Origin: Lytechinus variegatus
Taxonomy: Eukaryota > Echinodermata > Echinoidea > Temnopleuroida > Toxopneustidae
Assembly (NCBI RefSeq): GCF_018143015.1
Contig: NC_054750.1
Coordinates: 9,452,501 to 9,516,500, forward strand
DNA length: 64,000 nucleotides
Direction: 5' to 3'
Positions 1 to 10,987 of this stretch are shown piece after piece. Under the pieces are notes generated by a model. The model was given only the letters and a program-made list of their open reading frames with translations. It did no database searches and had not been told where the DNA came from. Position numbers and translations under genes: made by a program. Numbering within the stretch: the stretch's first letter is position 1; each line of letters opens with the position of its first letter.

Positions 1-323
1 CTTTGTATAAACTGAAGAAAAAAGGAAGAAAATTAAAGATTGTATAAAGAAAGCTGATGCAAATCTTGTACATGGACTAAATAACCTTATTGTGGATACT
101 TAGTTCACATCCCTCAAAAATTTTTCCCAGTGGTGTTTTCTCATATTTTCTATGTCCCAAGATGACTTTGAGGAAAATACTGAAGGCAAATAGTTAAAAG
201 TACCAGTGTGAGATGTGTACCAGTTTGAGATGTGTATATAAAGAGGGAAACATAAAAAGATACTTGTTATTTTGAAGGAAGAGAAAAAGATAAATAAAAA
301 TGGGTTCGACGGAGTAACTAATG

Positions 324-468
324 GCGCAGTCACATTTCCCCTACAGCGAGTTGAAAACAGTGTTTTTAACACTTTGTACCAGCTACATATAGGTGATTTG
401 AATGAAAATTCATAAAACGACAGTTTTAGACTCAACGTACGGCTGCTGTAGGGGAAATGTGACTGCAG
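324..468. mobile_element. Short palindromic (MITE-like) element
   Basis: Arms of about 24 bp (324-347 and 445-468) read GCAGTCACATTTCCCCTACA and its inverse around an AT-rich centre of about 100 bp. This is an intact-looking inverted repeat. No target duplication was recognised. Confidence 0.6.
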
Positions 469-578
469 CAAAAGGGTGAGGAGGTAAGTCAAATACAGTA
501 AGAGATAAGAAACAGATGACACTTGGTAATGGAAATGAGAAAGTGATGGTGTAGAAAAAAAATGGTTGGGGTATTTAA

Positions 579-1018
579 AGGGGAAGTTCACCCTGAAGAA
601 AAGTTTGTTAAAAATAGATAAAATGAGAAATATTTGTGAAAGTTTATGAAAAATCCTTCAGAGATTAAGAAAGTTATTAGAATTTTGAATTAATGAGACT
701 GTAATGGAGCAGCTACCCCATATGTCATGTAATGTAAAATCCGTAAATTTCAAATTTTTGATGGTTTATGAAGACTTGTACTTGTTTTCTTTCAGGAACA
801 GGTGTGAAATGATTTCTGTTTTTCTGAGAAAATGACATTTTATATTTTACCATACGATATGTAGGGAAGCTGCTCGCATATGACGTCAAAAATCAAGTTA
901 GATAATTATAACTCTAATAACTTCTTTAATCTTTGATGGATTTCCTCAAGCCTTTGCAGATATTCTTTTTTTTTCTGTTATCTTTACAATAATTTTTTTG
1001 TCAGAGTGAACTTCCCCT
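579..1018. mobile_element. TTAA-flanked MITE (piggyBac-type target site)
   Basis: Terminal inverted repeats AGGGGAAGTTCACCCT (left) and AGTGAACTTCCCCT (right) are bounded on both sides by TTAA (575-578 and 1019-1022). The 440 bp interior is AT-rich and non-coding. A diverged internal segment also recurs near 23100-23200. Confidence 0.75.
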
Positions 1019-1214
1019 TTAATACAGGAAGATAGATTGAGAAAGTCTGGGGTAATATGATAGCAGTGAGTTAGTTTGAGAAACAGTGAAGAAATAGGTG
1101 GTACAAGGGAGACAGAGAAAAAGAGAGTAGACAAAGAGGGTAGACTGTAATACAGAGGGATCTTCTTTCGAGGAAGATGGAAAGATAGAGAGGCCAGGAT
1201 GCACTGGACCCCAA

Positions 1215-1468
1215 GGGCGGTATTCTGAACATTGTCTTTTCTCCTATCTGTCACGGGGCCTTCATATTGGCAAGAATGGCTTCCACTGGGAACTAACGAT
1301 GATTTTGATTGGTTTGCTTCTTAAAAGATGGGCGGGAACTTACAGATATGACAGGGAAAAAAGACAATGTTCAGAATACTGATTTGTGCCAATCAAAGCG
1401 GTGTCACATCTCGGAGAGAAATGACAAAATTTAGGACAAAAGTTGCGAGTGTTCCAGAATACCACCCC
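1215..1468. mobile_element. Inverted-repeat element, GGGCGGTATTCTG ends
   Basis: The left end GGGCGGTATTCTGAAC and right end CCAGAATACCACCCC are inverse copies. A second internal inverted pair (GAACATTGTC and GACAATGTTC) lies inside. It does not code for protein. Confidence 0.6.
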
Positions 1469-3178
1469 TGACTTTCATTTATCCAAATCATTCTCTATTC
1501 CTTCTGATCAGTACCTCTCTTTTCATCTCATTCCTAGTATCTCCCTCCCTCTCTTGAAAATCTCACTCTTATTCCCTGTTCCTCTATCTCTCTCCCTTTC
1601 TCACCGTTTCCCTCTCTAATTCTATCTTTCTCTATCATTACAATTAGTACTTCTCTCCCCATCTCTCCCTCTCACTTTCATTCTTCATCTCCCCACTCTA
1701 TTCTTCAAAAAGCACATTATAGCCAGGGGAGGGAGTCTTGGAAATTCTACGGGGTCAGTTATTTCATCAACCAGTGTAAATAAAAAAAAGCCAATAGGTA
1801 TCTTGACCCTTTTCATTAAGCAATATTTTTCAAGAGAGAATGGATGTTGATCAATTTTGCGAATTCTCCAAGAATTTCTATCACATATCCTTGCTCTTTT
1901 AACAGCTTCATAATGATTATTTCTACTTCCTTCTCCTATTTTACATTCTTTCCAACAAAAAACACTTCTTAACCACAGCCTCTCTTTGCATACTGTGGGT
2001 TTTCAACCATCATCCTTTAATCATACTCCCATTGCTTAAAATAAGCAACAATAACAAAAAAGGAGAACAGAATAAGTCATTTTTCATCAGAAATATTTAC
2101 ATTCCAGCAAAACACAGAAGGCTGTTCCAGACAGACTTCTTTTAATTACAAGAGAAAAAGTAAAATAATATGTCAACCTGCCATAAGTCAAATATTCACC
2201 AAAGTGAAAGCAATATTTGTAGACCAGAATATGCAATATATGTGTATATCACTTGTATTAATAGATTTCAGTAGTCCTGATGATTTGACATAGGCAAAGT
2301 TACCTGTAAATTATATGGCTCTGTTTTACATAACAAAATTGACTAATACTGAAGACCATTGCAAGATGTAGAATGTTATTGCTGTACTAATCTCGAACTT
2401 CCATTACTCCACTCATAGCACAATTAATCTGTAAGCTTTATACCCAACAAACAATATCTCAGCTGTGATGCTTCGTCCCCCCCCCAAAAAAAAAAATATA
2501 ATAATAATAAATAAATAAATAAATAAGTAAAATAACATTAAATTGTGTGCAGTCCCATATATTGAACTGAAATTAATTGGATTGATGCTAAGTTCAGTGC
2601 ATGTAACTCACAACACATTAGTGTTGATTTCTGATAAATGCATGATCCAAAATTTTACATCATACACCAGTTTAAGGTACATTATTATAATCGACGTTTC
2701 CAAATCACATTGAAATGTTTTTTGCACAATTCAATCTCTCCATGTTTATCTCTATTGGTAGATTTCAAAATCAAATAAAAATCCAAAATCATAATTTTTA
2801 AGTTTGGATGTTGATAGCACAACATGACTGACCATGGAGTCATCGACCGTGGATGCTCTTTGACCTTGATCATGTGACCAGAAACCCTGATGTCAAATAA
2901 TCAGTGAGAATTGAGTACCGTTTTATCCAATCTTCATGAAAAATATTTGTACACTTTTAAAGCCATGATGACATGACACTATCACTGTCGAAAAAAAAAC
3001 ACCCATGTCTCGCTTCTGCTATGTAGGCAAGACAAAAAAATGAAGTGTTTGATTCCATAAACAGCTCACATTTGACTACATACATGCAGGAGCATGAAGT
3101 AAATTCTGGTTCAGAAATGCTGGAAAGAAATCGTTAATATTTCTCCTTTATCCACACATGAATATTGGAATGAGATCT
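1469..3178. other. AT-rich intergenic stretch downstream of TM2D1
   Basis: I see no gene here. There is a long pyrimidine-rich tract at about 1480-1690 and an (AAAT)n microsatellite at about 2500-2525. The rest is unremarkable AT-rich DNA. Confidence 0.5.
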
Positions 3179-3446
3179 GGGCCCTGTTGTACAAAGAATT
3201 ACAATTGATCCGATTAATCGCAACTATGGACAGCCAGCAACATCTATTATGCTTGTTTGATCAAAATATTTTCTAGCTATGATGCATATTCATGCATTAT
3301 TCATTGTTTTATTGAAAATTCACTGCGCTTCTCTTTATAAAAAAGGACATTGTGCAAATTTTTCGTAGAAAAAATTATGACACTAATGGATTTCCATAGA
3401 GTTACGATTGATCAGATCAATTGTAACTCTTTGTACAACAGGGCCC
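3179..3446. mobile_element. MITE with GGGCCCTGTTGTAC ends, copy 1 of an adjacent pair
   Basis: The left end GGGCCCTGTTGTACAAAGA and right end CTTTGTACAACAGGGCCC are inverse. Sub-terminal GATCCGATTAATCGCAAC and GATTGATCAGATCAATTG extend the hairpin. It lies just downstream of the TM2D1 stop codon. Confidence 0.72.
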
Positions 3447-3447
3447 T

Positions 3448-3710
3448 GGACTCTGTCTTACAAAGAGATACGATTGATCAGATCAACCTCAATTCTATGG
3501 AAATCCATCATTGTCATGACTATTTCTAAAGGAAAATTGAACAATTTCCTTTGTAAACAAAGAGAGGCATATTGAATTCTCAAGAAAACAATGAATGCAT
3601 GCATATGCATCACACATTTCGAACAAACCTGCATTTCAGATGTTGACGTTGCTGGACATCGATCGCTGTGGTTGAGTGGATCAATCAAAACTCTTTGTAA
3701 GACAGGGCCC
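3448..3710. mobile_element. MITE, copy 2, directly abutting copy 1
   Basis: Same family as its left neighbour. It starts with a variant end (GACTCTGTCTTACAAAGAG) and finishes with CTCTTTGTAAGACAGGGCCC. The interior again pairs GATCAGATCAACC with GTGGATCAATC. Confidence 0.7.
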
Positions 3711-3963
3711 TGAAGTATTTTCATTTTCCATTATTCCATTATAAAAGTCATGTGACTATTAAATATAAATGCAGTCAGACCAATCCAAAGTGAATAATAT
3801 AATCTCTAGGGTGTATCTTAAGTGGGATAATGACCCAAACTTAACTTTGCTTTGGATCTTTAAAGAGTACTTACATTAGAATATCTTCAGAGTTGTAAAT
3901 ATGATTTTAAAAAATCTAGATATAAATATATAAAAAGTCTCTATGTACAAATCACTGAACATG

Positions 3964-6900
3964 TCACGTCAGAACATCTTGTGGAACATAGTAAGTCTCA
4001 TTGTCCACTCCCATCTTGATCAGCTTTGGGGCGTAGAAATCCATCTCATATTCTGAGCGATCAGCCGGACCAACCACCTGAAGAGTTTAATGAGAATAAT
4101 AAAATAGGTGTATTACGCCAAGCATCACAATTGGTCAAACGTGTCGCATGACATATTTTTGCACATTGAACTGCAGAGCGAATAAGTGTACTACAAAAAC
4201 TGACATTTTATCGCACATTCCAGCAAACCAGCGTTACTGTGAAAGAAAAGATGAGCAATGAATAAATACCATAAAACCTTTTAAAGACTTGTGTCTCTGT
4301 GTCCTATCTTATAAAACAAATAATGCACTTAATTCTTTATTTCAAGAATCTATTTTCTTGATATCAAGAACTGAATTGTTGATTGAATACTAATATTGCT
4401 TCATACGAACATTAGCATGTGCTGGCTAAAACTCATGTAGGAGTGACAACCCCTTTACACTGTAATAATCTAAGATCTGTTTTGTTTTGTTGATTATTGT
4501 ACAGGGCCCTTTCCTCGCAAGCTCTGCTTTTCTTGGGGTCCTTCCGATTTCTATTCATGAATTTTGTAATCATGTATTTATTTTGATTGAGTATTTGATG
4601 GAAAGTAAATGAACTGAACTGAAACTTTAATGGTAGAGACAACATATAGTACCTGTGTTGCAATGAGTATGACATCTACAAAATGGCCAACAAACAGAAG
4701 ACCCATGGTGCAGAATTTGAGTAGCCCTAGAGCAGGGTAGCCCAGATACATTCTATCAACACCAAACATTCCTAAGAAGATGGAGAGAAGGAGAGTTGTC
4801 CGGTAGGAGTAGCCTTTCCTGGATATAGAAAATATAAAAATATCAAAGTCAATATGAAAATGCAATACAGTCATTAAATTCTGCATACGTCAACCTTCCA
4901 AAAGTCAAATAATCACCAAAGTACTAAGTACAAGCAATTTGTCAGACTAGAGTCTTGTTTCATAAACATTTGCAATTAAGGTAACTGAGGATAATAGCAT
5001 CCATTATGGCAGAATCAACATGGTAATTAAGATACACAGGTGGATTGACGACGATCAGACTTTATGACACAAACCCTGGGAACCCACGATGTCTTCTGGC
5101 TTCTCATAGTCAAACAGTATCAAACAGACAAGAGCTTTATACAGGTCTTGATGGTTGAGAAAAAAAGACCTTTCATAGTTTCATTTGTGACAATTTAGAC
5201 ACCATTCTCGCTGCTAATCTTGCATGAGATCAAGAATTACAGTGGAAACAAGAGGAAAAGGATCAGGTCCCTGTTGCACCATGACTTGATTTTGAATACA
5301 ACTCACAACATCAAATGCAAATCCAAAATGCGAACATCTGATTACCTGAAAATCAAGTTGTGTTTTGATACTTGAGATTCAATTATCTAAAGCCTCATAA
5401 GAAGGTAGTATTCCTAGTTAAGTCTTATTCATCTATAGTTCATTCCTGACCAAACATACTCTAATTCCTGCCAATATGCTAAATGCAATTCTTTATTTCC
5501 TGAAAGACTCATACCTAAAAACACTAATTAAAAAAATGTAATGATCCATTGCAAATCCCTTTGTGATCCTCTAATCATTCATAAGTCTTGCATTTGATTG
5601 CTGATTTGCTTTTTGCAAAAAGGAGTGCAAAATTAATCTATCATTGTCAAAGATCGTTAAAAATTTGCAATGCCATGGATTGCAATGCCATGTGAGACAA
5701 TGTAAGATAAGATAGAGAACTAAAAACAAGCAAATCTTACGTGTTTCTACAAGGAACTTGTTTGTGAAATCCAGGAGTGGTGCCGTTATAGGTTGTACCA
5801 TCACATGTTATACCAGGAGCTGGATAACAGTCAACTACATGGAAGAATATCAAGAACAGAAATGAAGAAGTTAAAATCATTCTACAGCTGCTACAAGCTA
5901 CGTATTTCTATTTAGAATTATTAGAACACATTCAGGATTTGTCCTTATATTTTGTTTCATTTTGTTGTCTGCCTATTAAGAAATTCATCAAAATGGACAA
6001 GCCTGTCTTTGGTACATTCCTGATTGGTCTGTAACCACTCTGCCTACTTTCCGTTTCTCACATGGTCTTATTATACTTGTCTAAATCCAGTTCATCTACA
6101 AACCATTTGCCATTTAGCACATTTTACCATTTGTCTAATAATAATTATATTGTATTGGATGGCTCAGAATGGAATACCAGAAATATTCCAAGAGTTTGGG
6201 TAAGAATCAAAGATGAGTGGGATATTGGCCTTAACGAGTGGAATATTGGCCCTAATGAGTGGAATATTTCTGGTATTCCATGAAAGAAAGCCATCCAAAT
6301 AATCATTACCATCTATTCCACCTCTGGTAATCCCCCCGGAATGACAAGAATCAAAATACCCCGGGAGATTTGCGGTTAACCCATGTGGTATTAGACTATA
6401 GACCAACTGCTTGTACAACAAGTAAATATTATCTGCCTTCAGGAGCTTTATACAGTCATCTCTCTGTTCTTGCTTTGACTGCAAGAAAGATTGAAACCCT
6501 GAGAAATTCAACTACCATTAACACTGCCATCTGTACATCCGCTTGCTGCCTGAGTTACAGGATCTATTTCAGGGTCACTGCACTGATATCTGATTAAATT
6601 CATGGGTCAAGGGTCAAACAAGAAACTAAATATATTATCACCTTCATTGAATTATCATCTTGAAAAATATCATCAATGTCATTAATTTATATATCATCAT
6701 CATTGTCTTCATCATCATCACCACCACCACCACCATCATCTTCATCATCATCATCATCATCACCATCATCATCAACAATCATAATCATATCATAATCATC
6801 ATCACCGTCATCATCATATTATCATATCATTGGAGGGGGGCACTCAAATTACATTTTGATGGGGGTGTGCCTCACGAAACCCTGAAATGGGGGTCTAAGG

Positions 6901-7738
6901 AACAGACCACAAGGGTAAAATACAGGGTCTTGGGAACTAAATATAATACCGGGCGGTGTGAAAAACGGTCTACGGAATGGGACTGCAGTACAGTAGGTAC
7001 GGTGCACGCTAGCACTGTGCATGTAAACATGTGGGCACTATGGGCCTATGGAGCTGCTAGCAGAGAGTTGTGAAGCTGTGCGTGCAGCTCCTGCTGGACA
7101 ATTTTAGCAGGGCTAGGGAACTGAGATGTTTTGTAACGGGGGTCTTACGAGCCAGGCGGGGCTTCTGAATGGAACTTCTGTCATTCAGAGTATCTAGAGA
7201 AACTGAAAATTAGGTCTGAAAAAGGGGGGTCATCAAAGCGGCACGTACCACCAATATATGTGAGTGCCCCCCCTCCCCCGGGCATATCATCTTCATCATT
7301 ATTATCATAATCATCATCTTCATCATCACATCAACATCATCACCACCACCACCACCATCATCATCATCACTATCATCATCATCAACACAACCATCATCTT
7401 TATCATCATCACCATCATATCATCATCACATCCCATCATCTACAATTATCCTCATATCATCATCACCATGTCATCATTCACATCATCATCATTATTATCA
7501 TCATCATCATATCTTTATCTTCTTTTTTCCTTTCTCTTTGTCATCATCACTATCAACAACCAAAAGCATCTCTTTTCTGCTGATCATATCAAGGATACTG
7601 TCCAAGTAGTAGCTCAGAGCAAGTGAGATCAATATCTTCCAGACAGACAATGTCAAGAAGTAGACCAATGACAATACTCAGGCATATCCATAACTTCCGT
7701 TCACTCAGTCGCCTCAGTAGACACAGTAAAACCGCCAT
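3964..7738 (-). CDS. TM2D1: TM2 domain-containing protein 1, complete, 5 exons
   Basis: Coding exons on the minus strand, in transcript order: 7738-7599, 6589-6516, 5834-5741, 4818-4653, 4077-3964. They total 588 nt, 195 aa plus TGA, and all phases agree. Residues 1-35 hold a basic N-terminus and a hydrophobic leader or anchor. Residues 40-103 form a Cys-rich lumenal part (C40, C50, C65, C74, C82, C100) with the motifs GQYQC, PEIDPVTQ and CYPAP. Residues 104-158 are the TM2 domain: two membrane helices around VDRMYLGYPALGLLKFC. The tail has VGPADRSEY and an N-E-T sequon (N184); N88-G-T is a second sequon. Similarity to animal TM2D1 (beta-amyloid-binding-protein-like; fly amaretto) runs the whole length and the size is typical. 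The family has been linked to Notch signalling and phagocytosis; the molecular role is poorly defined. The start is the first ATG after an in-frame stop. The exon 1 donor (CA, then GTATCC) is weak and is the least certain junction. The usual DRF motif reads DRM here. Confidence 0.93.
4495..4625 (+). mobile_element. LINE 3' tail fragment in TM2D1 intron 4
   Basis: The phrase CAAGCTCTGCTTTTCTTGGG followed by an AT-rich tail resembles the 3' UTR of the LINE fragment at 10353-10987 (CAAGCTCTGCTTTTTAGTAG). No reverse transcriptase sequence is retained. It ends about 30 bp from TM2D1 exon 4, counted on the plus strand. Confidence 0.5.
6154..6299. repeat. Perfect-looking hairpin in TM2D1 intron 2
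   Basis: Arms of about 38 bp (6154-6194 and 6261-6299) start ATTGGATGGCT and end AGCCATCCAAAT, with the inner pair AATACCAGAAATATTCCA and TGGAATATTTCTGGTATT. The loop holds a degenerate triplicated GAGTGGRATATTGGCC phrase. Probably a small MITE. Confidence 0.65.
6690..6830. repeat. (ATC)n microsatellite, left part
   Basis: Imperfect ATC/ATT/ACC triplets in TM2D1 intron 1. The tract continues at 7283 after interruption by a hAT-like element. Open frames rich in His, Ile and Thr here are an artefact of the repeat. Confidence 0.85.
6831..7282. mobile_element. hAT-like MITE with 8-bp target duplication CATATCAT
   Basis: CATATCAT occurs immediately left (6823-6830) and right (7283-7290). The ends are G-rich inverse copies (GGGGGGCACTCAAATTACAT left; ATATGTGAGTGCCCCCCC right). 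The 452 bp interior is non-coding. The insertion splits an ATC microsatellite in TM2D1 intron 1. Confidence 0.8.
7283..7560. repeat. (ATC)n microsatellite, right part
   Basis: Continuation of the ATC-rich tract, ending about 40 bp from the TM2D1 exon 1 donor. Confidence 0.85.
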
Positions 7739-10340
7739 CAGGCCCAACTTCTCAACAGGAGGTCTTCAATGGGAGATCTTCTGTTCTAGGAGGTATCAGT
7801 TGTATAAGTCTTAAAATTCAATTGCACTGTTTGGAGGTTTCCAGTCTGTTGAGAGAGAAAATTGAAGATTGACAGGGTGGTTAACAAAGCGTTAAATCTG
7901 AATAAGGGCAGGTCCAAGCTATTTGACTTGTGACGTACGGGAAATTTAGAGACTTTAAAGGTGTGTAACATATAAAATAAATGCACAACAGAGAATCTTT
8001 TATGGATTTTGGAAGGCCAGTTGTATCCTCTTTATTCAGTAAAAAAAATGGTGATCTACAATTCCATTAATGACATATTTTAATTAATATGGAAGTACTT
8101 GACCAGACAAAAGCTGATTTTTTATTTAAAAAGTTTGTCATTAAAACTGTGAATTGAAATAAGCTGGAAATCTCTCATGTTTTCATCTTGTATCTTTTCA
8201 AGTTTCATTAGCCATGAATGAAATCATAGAACTCATTGTTGTTATTATGTAATAGCTCAAAATATAAACATCTGGGGCCTGTTGCATGAAATGGTCTTTC
8301 GTAGAACTATTCTACGTAAGAACGAGATATTGCTCAACTGTTTCACAAAGCCAATTTGGGCGATACGAAGAATGGTCCTTGGAAAGACACCTCCAGACAT
8401 GTCCTACGTAGGCATGATCTTCTTTGCACACCGCCCGCCACCGTCGGCAATGAGAGAAAATGCGGTTACAGCAAGCCACACTGACATATCACCTTTAAAC
8501 ATATTTTTTAGGGGGTTGATGCGTTTTATCTGGGATGGCGCCAAGTTTTTTTTTTTACATGGGGGCTAGTTGTCATCACTTTTCAGGTCGACAAGACGAC
8601 CAAAACGGAAGTCATTTTAACTTCTCTGAGGGTAATGTAAGCCCAAATATTTTCAAAATATGTTTTCTTTTATTCTCCCTATACGTCCTATCCCCACCCC
8701 TTTTCAATTAAACAATAAATAAACTTGAACTATGAAATGGGCTGCACTCTCTCTCTGACTCCTTATGCTTTCTCAATACAGATAATTAAACAACATGAAA
8801 ACAAATTTCTTAAAAAGTAATTATGTAAGTAAAAAACGTGTTTATAACGTTCAGCAAAAAAAGACACAAAACTAAGATGTTAAACATGCTAAATCATTTA
8901 TTTTTATTCATTTTCATTATAATTATTATTTTTGATGAGCTTGATTATAATCAATGAAAATTAATTCTTGAATGGATTTGGGATAACTTGAGATGTAACA
9001 AAACAAAGATCTGCAGAAATAGCTAATTGAATTTAAGATACAAATTAGGCCCATAGCTTACGAATCCATCACAATCATATAAATGAAGATAAGTTCACAA
9101 AGAAAAGATTATGAAAAGTCCATGCGAAGAGGCACATTTCAATTCGCAGGGTAGGCCCCAAAAGAATCACGTTAGTCATATACATTTTGTATATTCTTAA
9201 ACCTTATTTATTCTGATATAAATTTCCATTAATTCAGTGATCAACTTTAAATATGACCAACGTTTATGATCGTTGTAATTTTTAGCATTATTTCTGGTTA
9301 ACGGTATTTTTTCCATTGCGGATTACACTTTTTTCTATGTTTTAATTATTATGGCATAGCACTACTTTATTCACTTGTCCATGTTTGCAGCAATGTTCAT
9401 ATTTTCCTTGTCTTCGGTACTCATCATGCAACTGAGGTATGTTTATACTCTAAACACTCACATTTGTATTTCTTGCGTTATATCTAACAAATAAAATAAA
9501 TAAATTACATATTTCACACGCAGCCTCTCATATTTTCCTTTTTAGTCTCCTACAATCAGACACTGTTGATTTTGTTTACACCATTCAAACCCTATTTTTA
9601 CCTCAACAAATGATATATTAAAGCATAATTTGCAAAATTGTCATCATATATAAGTATTCTATAAAATATACAATATTGAACTACTAAAATGTCTAAATTA
9701 CTAAGTTAAATCAATTTTTACACCGGGCAAGGGTCTCTTTCGTTGAAATATCAATGAAAGGTGTCTTTAAAAGAACACCGTGTTCTAAATAAGGGAAATA
9801 ATGAAAATTTCGATTTTATTCAGTTATGTTTGTGAATCTTTAAAGTTTTTTCTCTTTTTATTTTAAACACGTATGCTTATATATGCTGTGATTCACAGTG
9901 AACAAGGTTATGTCATGTTAACCCAGCTAGGGCCAGGGAGCCGGGAGCTCCCTAGTGTCAGACATGACACACTTCACCGAGTCTGATAGACCAAAAGCTT
10001 CAGTCTCTGTATTTTGGTTGTTCCGCTGAACTACGTTGGCTCCACTCACCATACATAGACTGAAGAGCTTAGGGGCCCGTGGCTACAGACAACGTATAGT
10101 GAACTAGCGTTTTATAGATCGCGATATAAAACTTATATCAGGGAAATATAAATAACTTAACTACCTTGGACCGGAGTTATTGAAAAAAAATCCACTGGAT
10201 GATTGAGAAATCTGTCATCTAAGACATTTTCTCCTGACCTGACGGTTTTTCTTGCAAGTTGCCATCTTGAATGACTTCATTATCGTTATTAACTTACTTA
10301 AGTTAATGTCTCGATATATCGCGATTATAACTAGTATCGT
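7739..10340. other. AT-rich region upstream of TM2D1
   Basis: The TM2D1 promoter or 5' UTR should lie in the left part, but I cannot place it. A remnant with a CCTGTTGCATGAAATGG end starts near 8278 without a recognisable partner end. The rest shows no gene or clear element. Confidence 0.4.
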
Positions 10341-10352
10341 TTATCTTCATGT

Positions 10353-10987
10353 AGGGTAATGCCTCTCAAACGAGACTGAATAAAGTCTTGCTACTTCAGA
10401 AAAAAGTACTGAGAATAATATGCAATATGTCCTTTAGAGCTCATACGGATGAATTGTTTCGTCAGAAACGTATCCTTAAAATCAATGACCTGTACCGCTT
10501 GCAACTATTCCAATTTATGTATCAGCTAGATAGAAATAGTTTACCTAATGTCCTACAAAAGAAATTTATGACAAACAATACTTTACATTCATATAATACG
10601 AGACAATCAAATGACTATCACTTACCTAAAAGTAAAACAGTATTTTCTAGCAAAACTGTATTTTTCACAGGACCAAAACTCTGGAATTCTCTGGACAGAG
10701 AAATGAAAGAGGCAGCTAATCTTATACGATTTAAATTACTCATCAAAAAATTTCTCCTGAATTCTTATTGATTCAATCTAATATTTGTGAACTTCATACT
10801 TATCCACGGTAGTATTGAATATTTTTTTAAGTCAATATTTAATTTTGTATATAGTGTAAATACATTTGTGTTACAGTGTTTATATCTATATAATTTTATA
10901 GAATTTTGCTGATTATTTTACTCTTACCCTTGTATAAAGTTTTGATAGGGGGTCTACATTTTACAAGCTCTGCTTTTTAGTAGGCCC
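10353..10987 (+). mobile_element. LINE fragment: end of reverse transcriptase ORF plus 3' UTR
   Basis: An open stretch to 10771 ends with the typical C-terminal signature of CR1/Jockey-like reverse transcriptase proteins: a LLQKKVLRIIC phrase, then HTDELF, LYRLQLFQFMYQ, HSYNTR and GPKLWNSLD. It is 5' truncated. The 3' UTR contains CAAGCTCTGCTTTTTAG and is interrupted at 10988 by a hAT-like element; the tail resumes at 14835. Confidence 0.8.

Noticed and set aside
100..591. 163-codon minus-strand open frame near the left edge
   Set aside because: It crosses a palindromic element and a transposon end, is biased to Phe, Ser and Leu from AT/CT-rich DNA, and shows no family features.
7264..7626. 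Long open frame rich in His, Ile and Ser
   Set aside because: A direct product of the ATC microsatellite.
8282..8569. 95-codon open frame
   Set aside because: Starts inside a MITE-end-like sequence (TTGCATGAAATGG) and shows no recognisable protein family.
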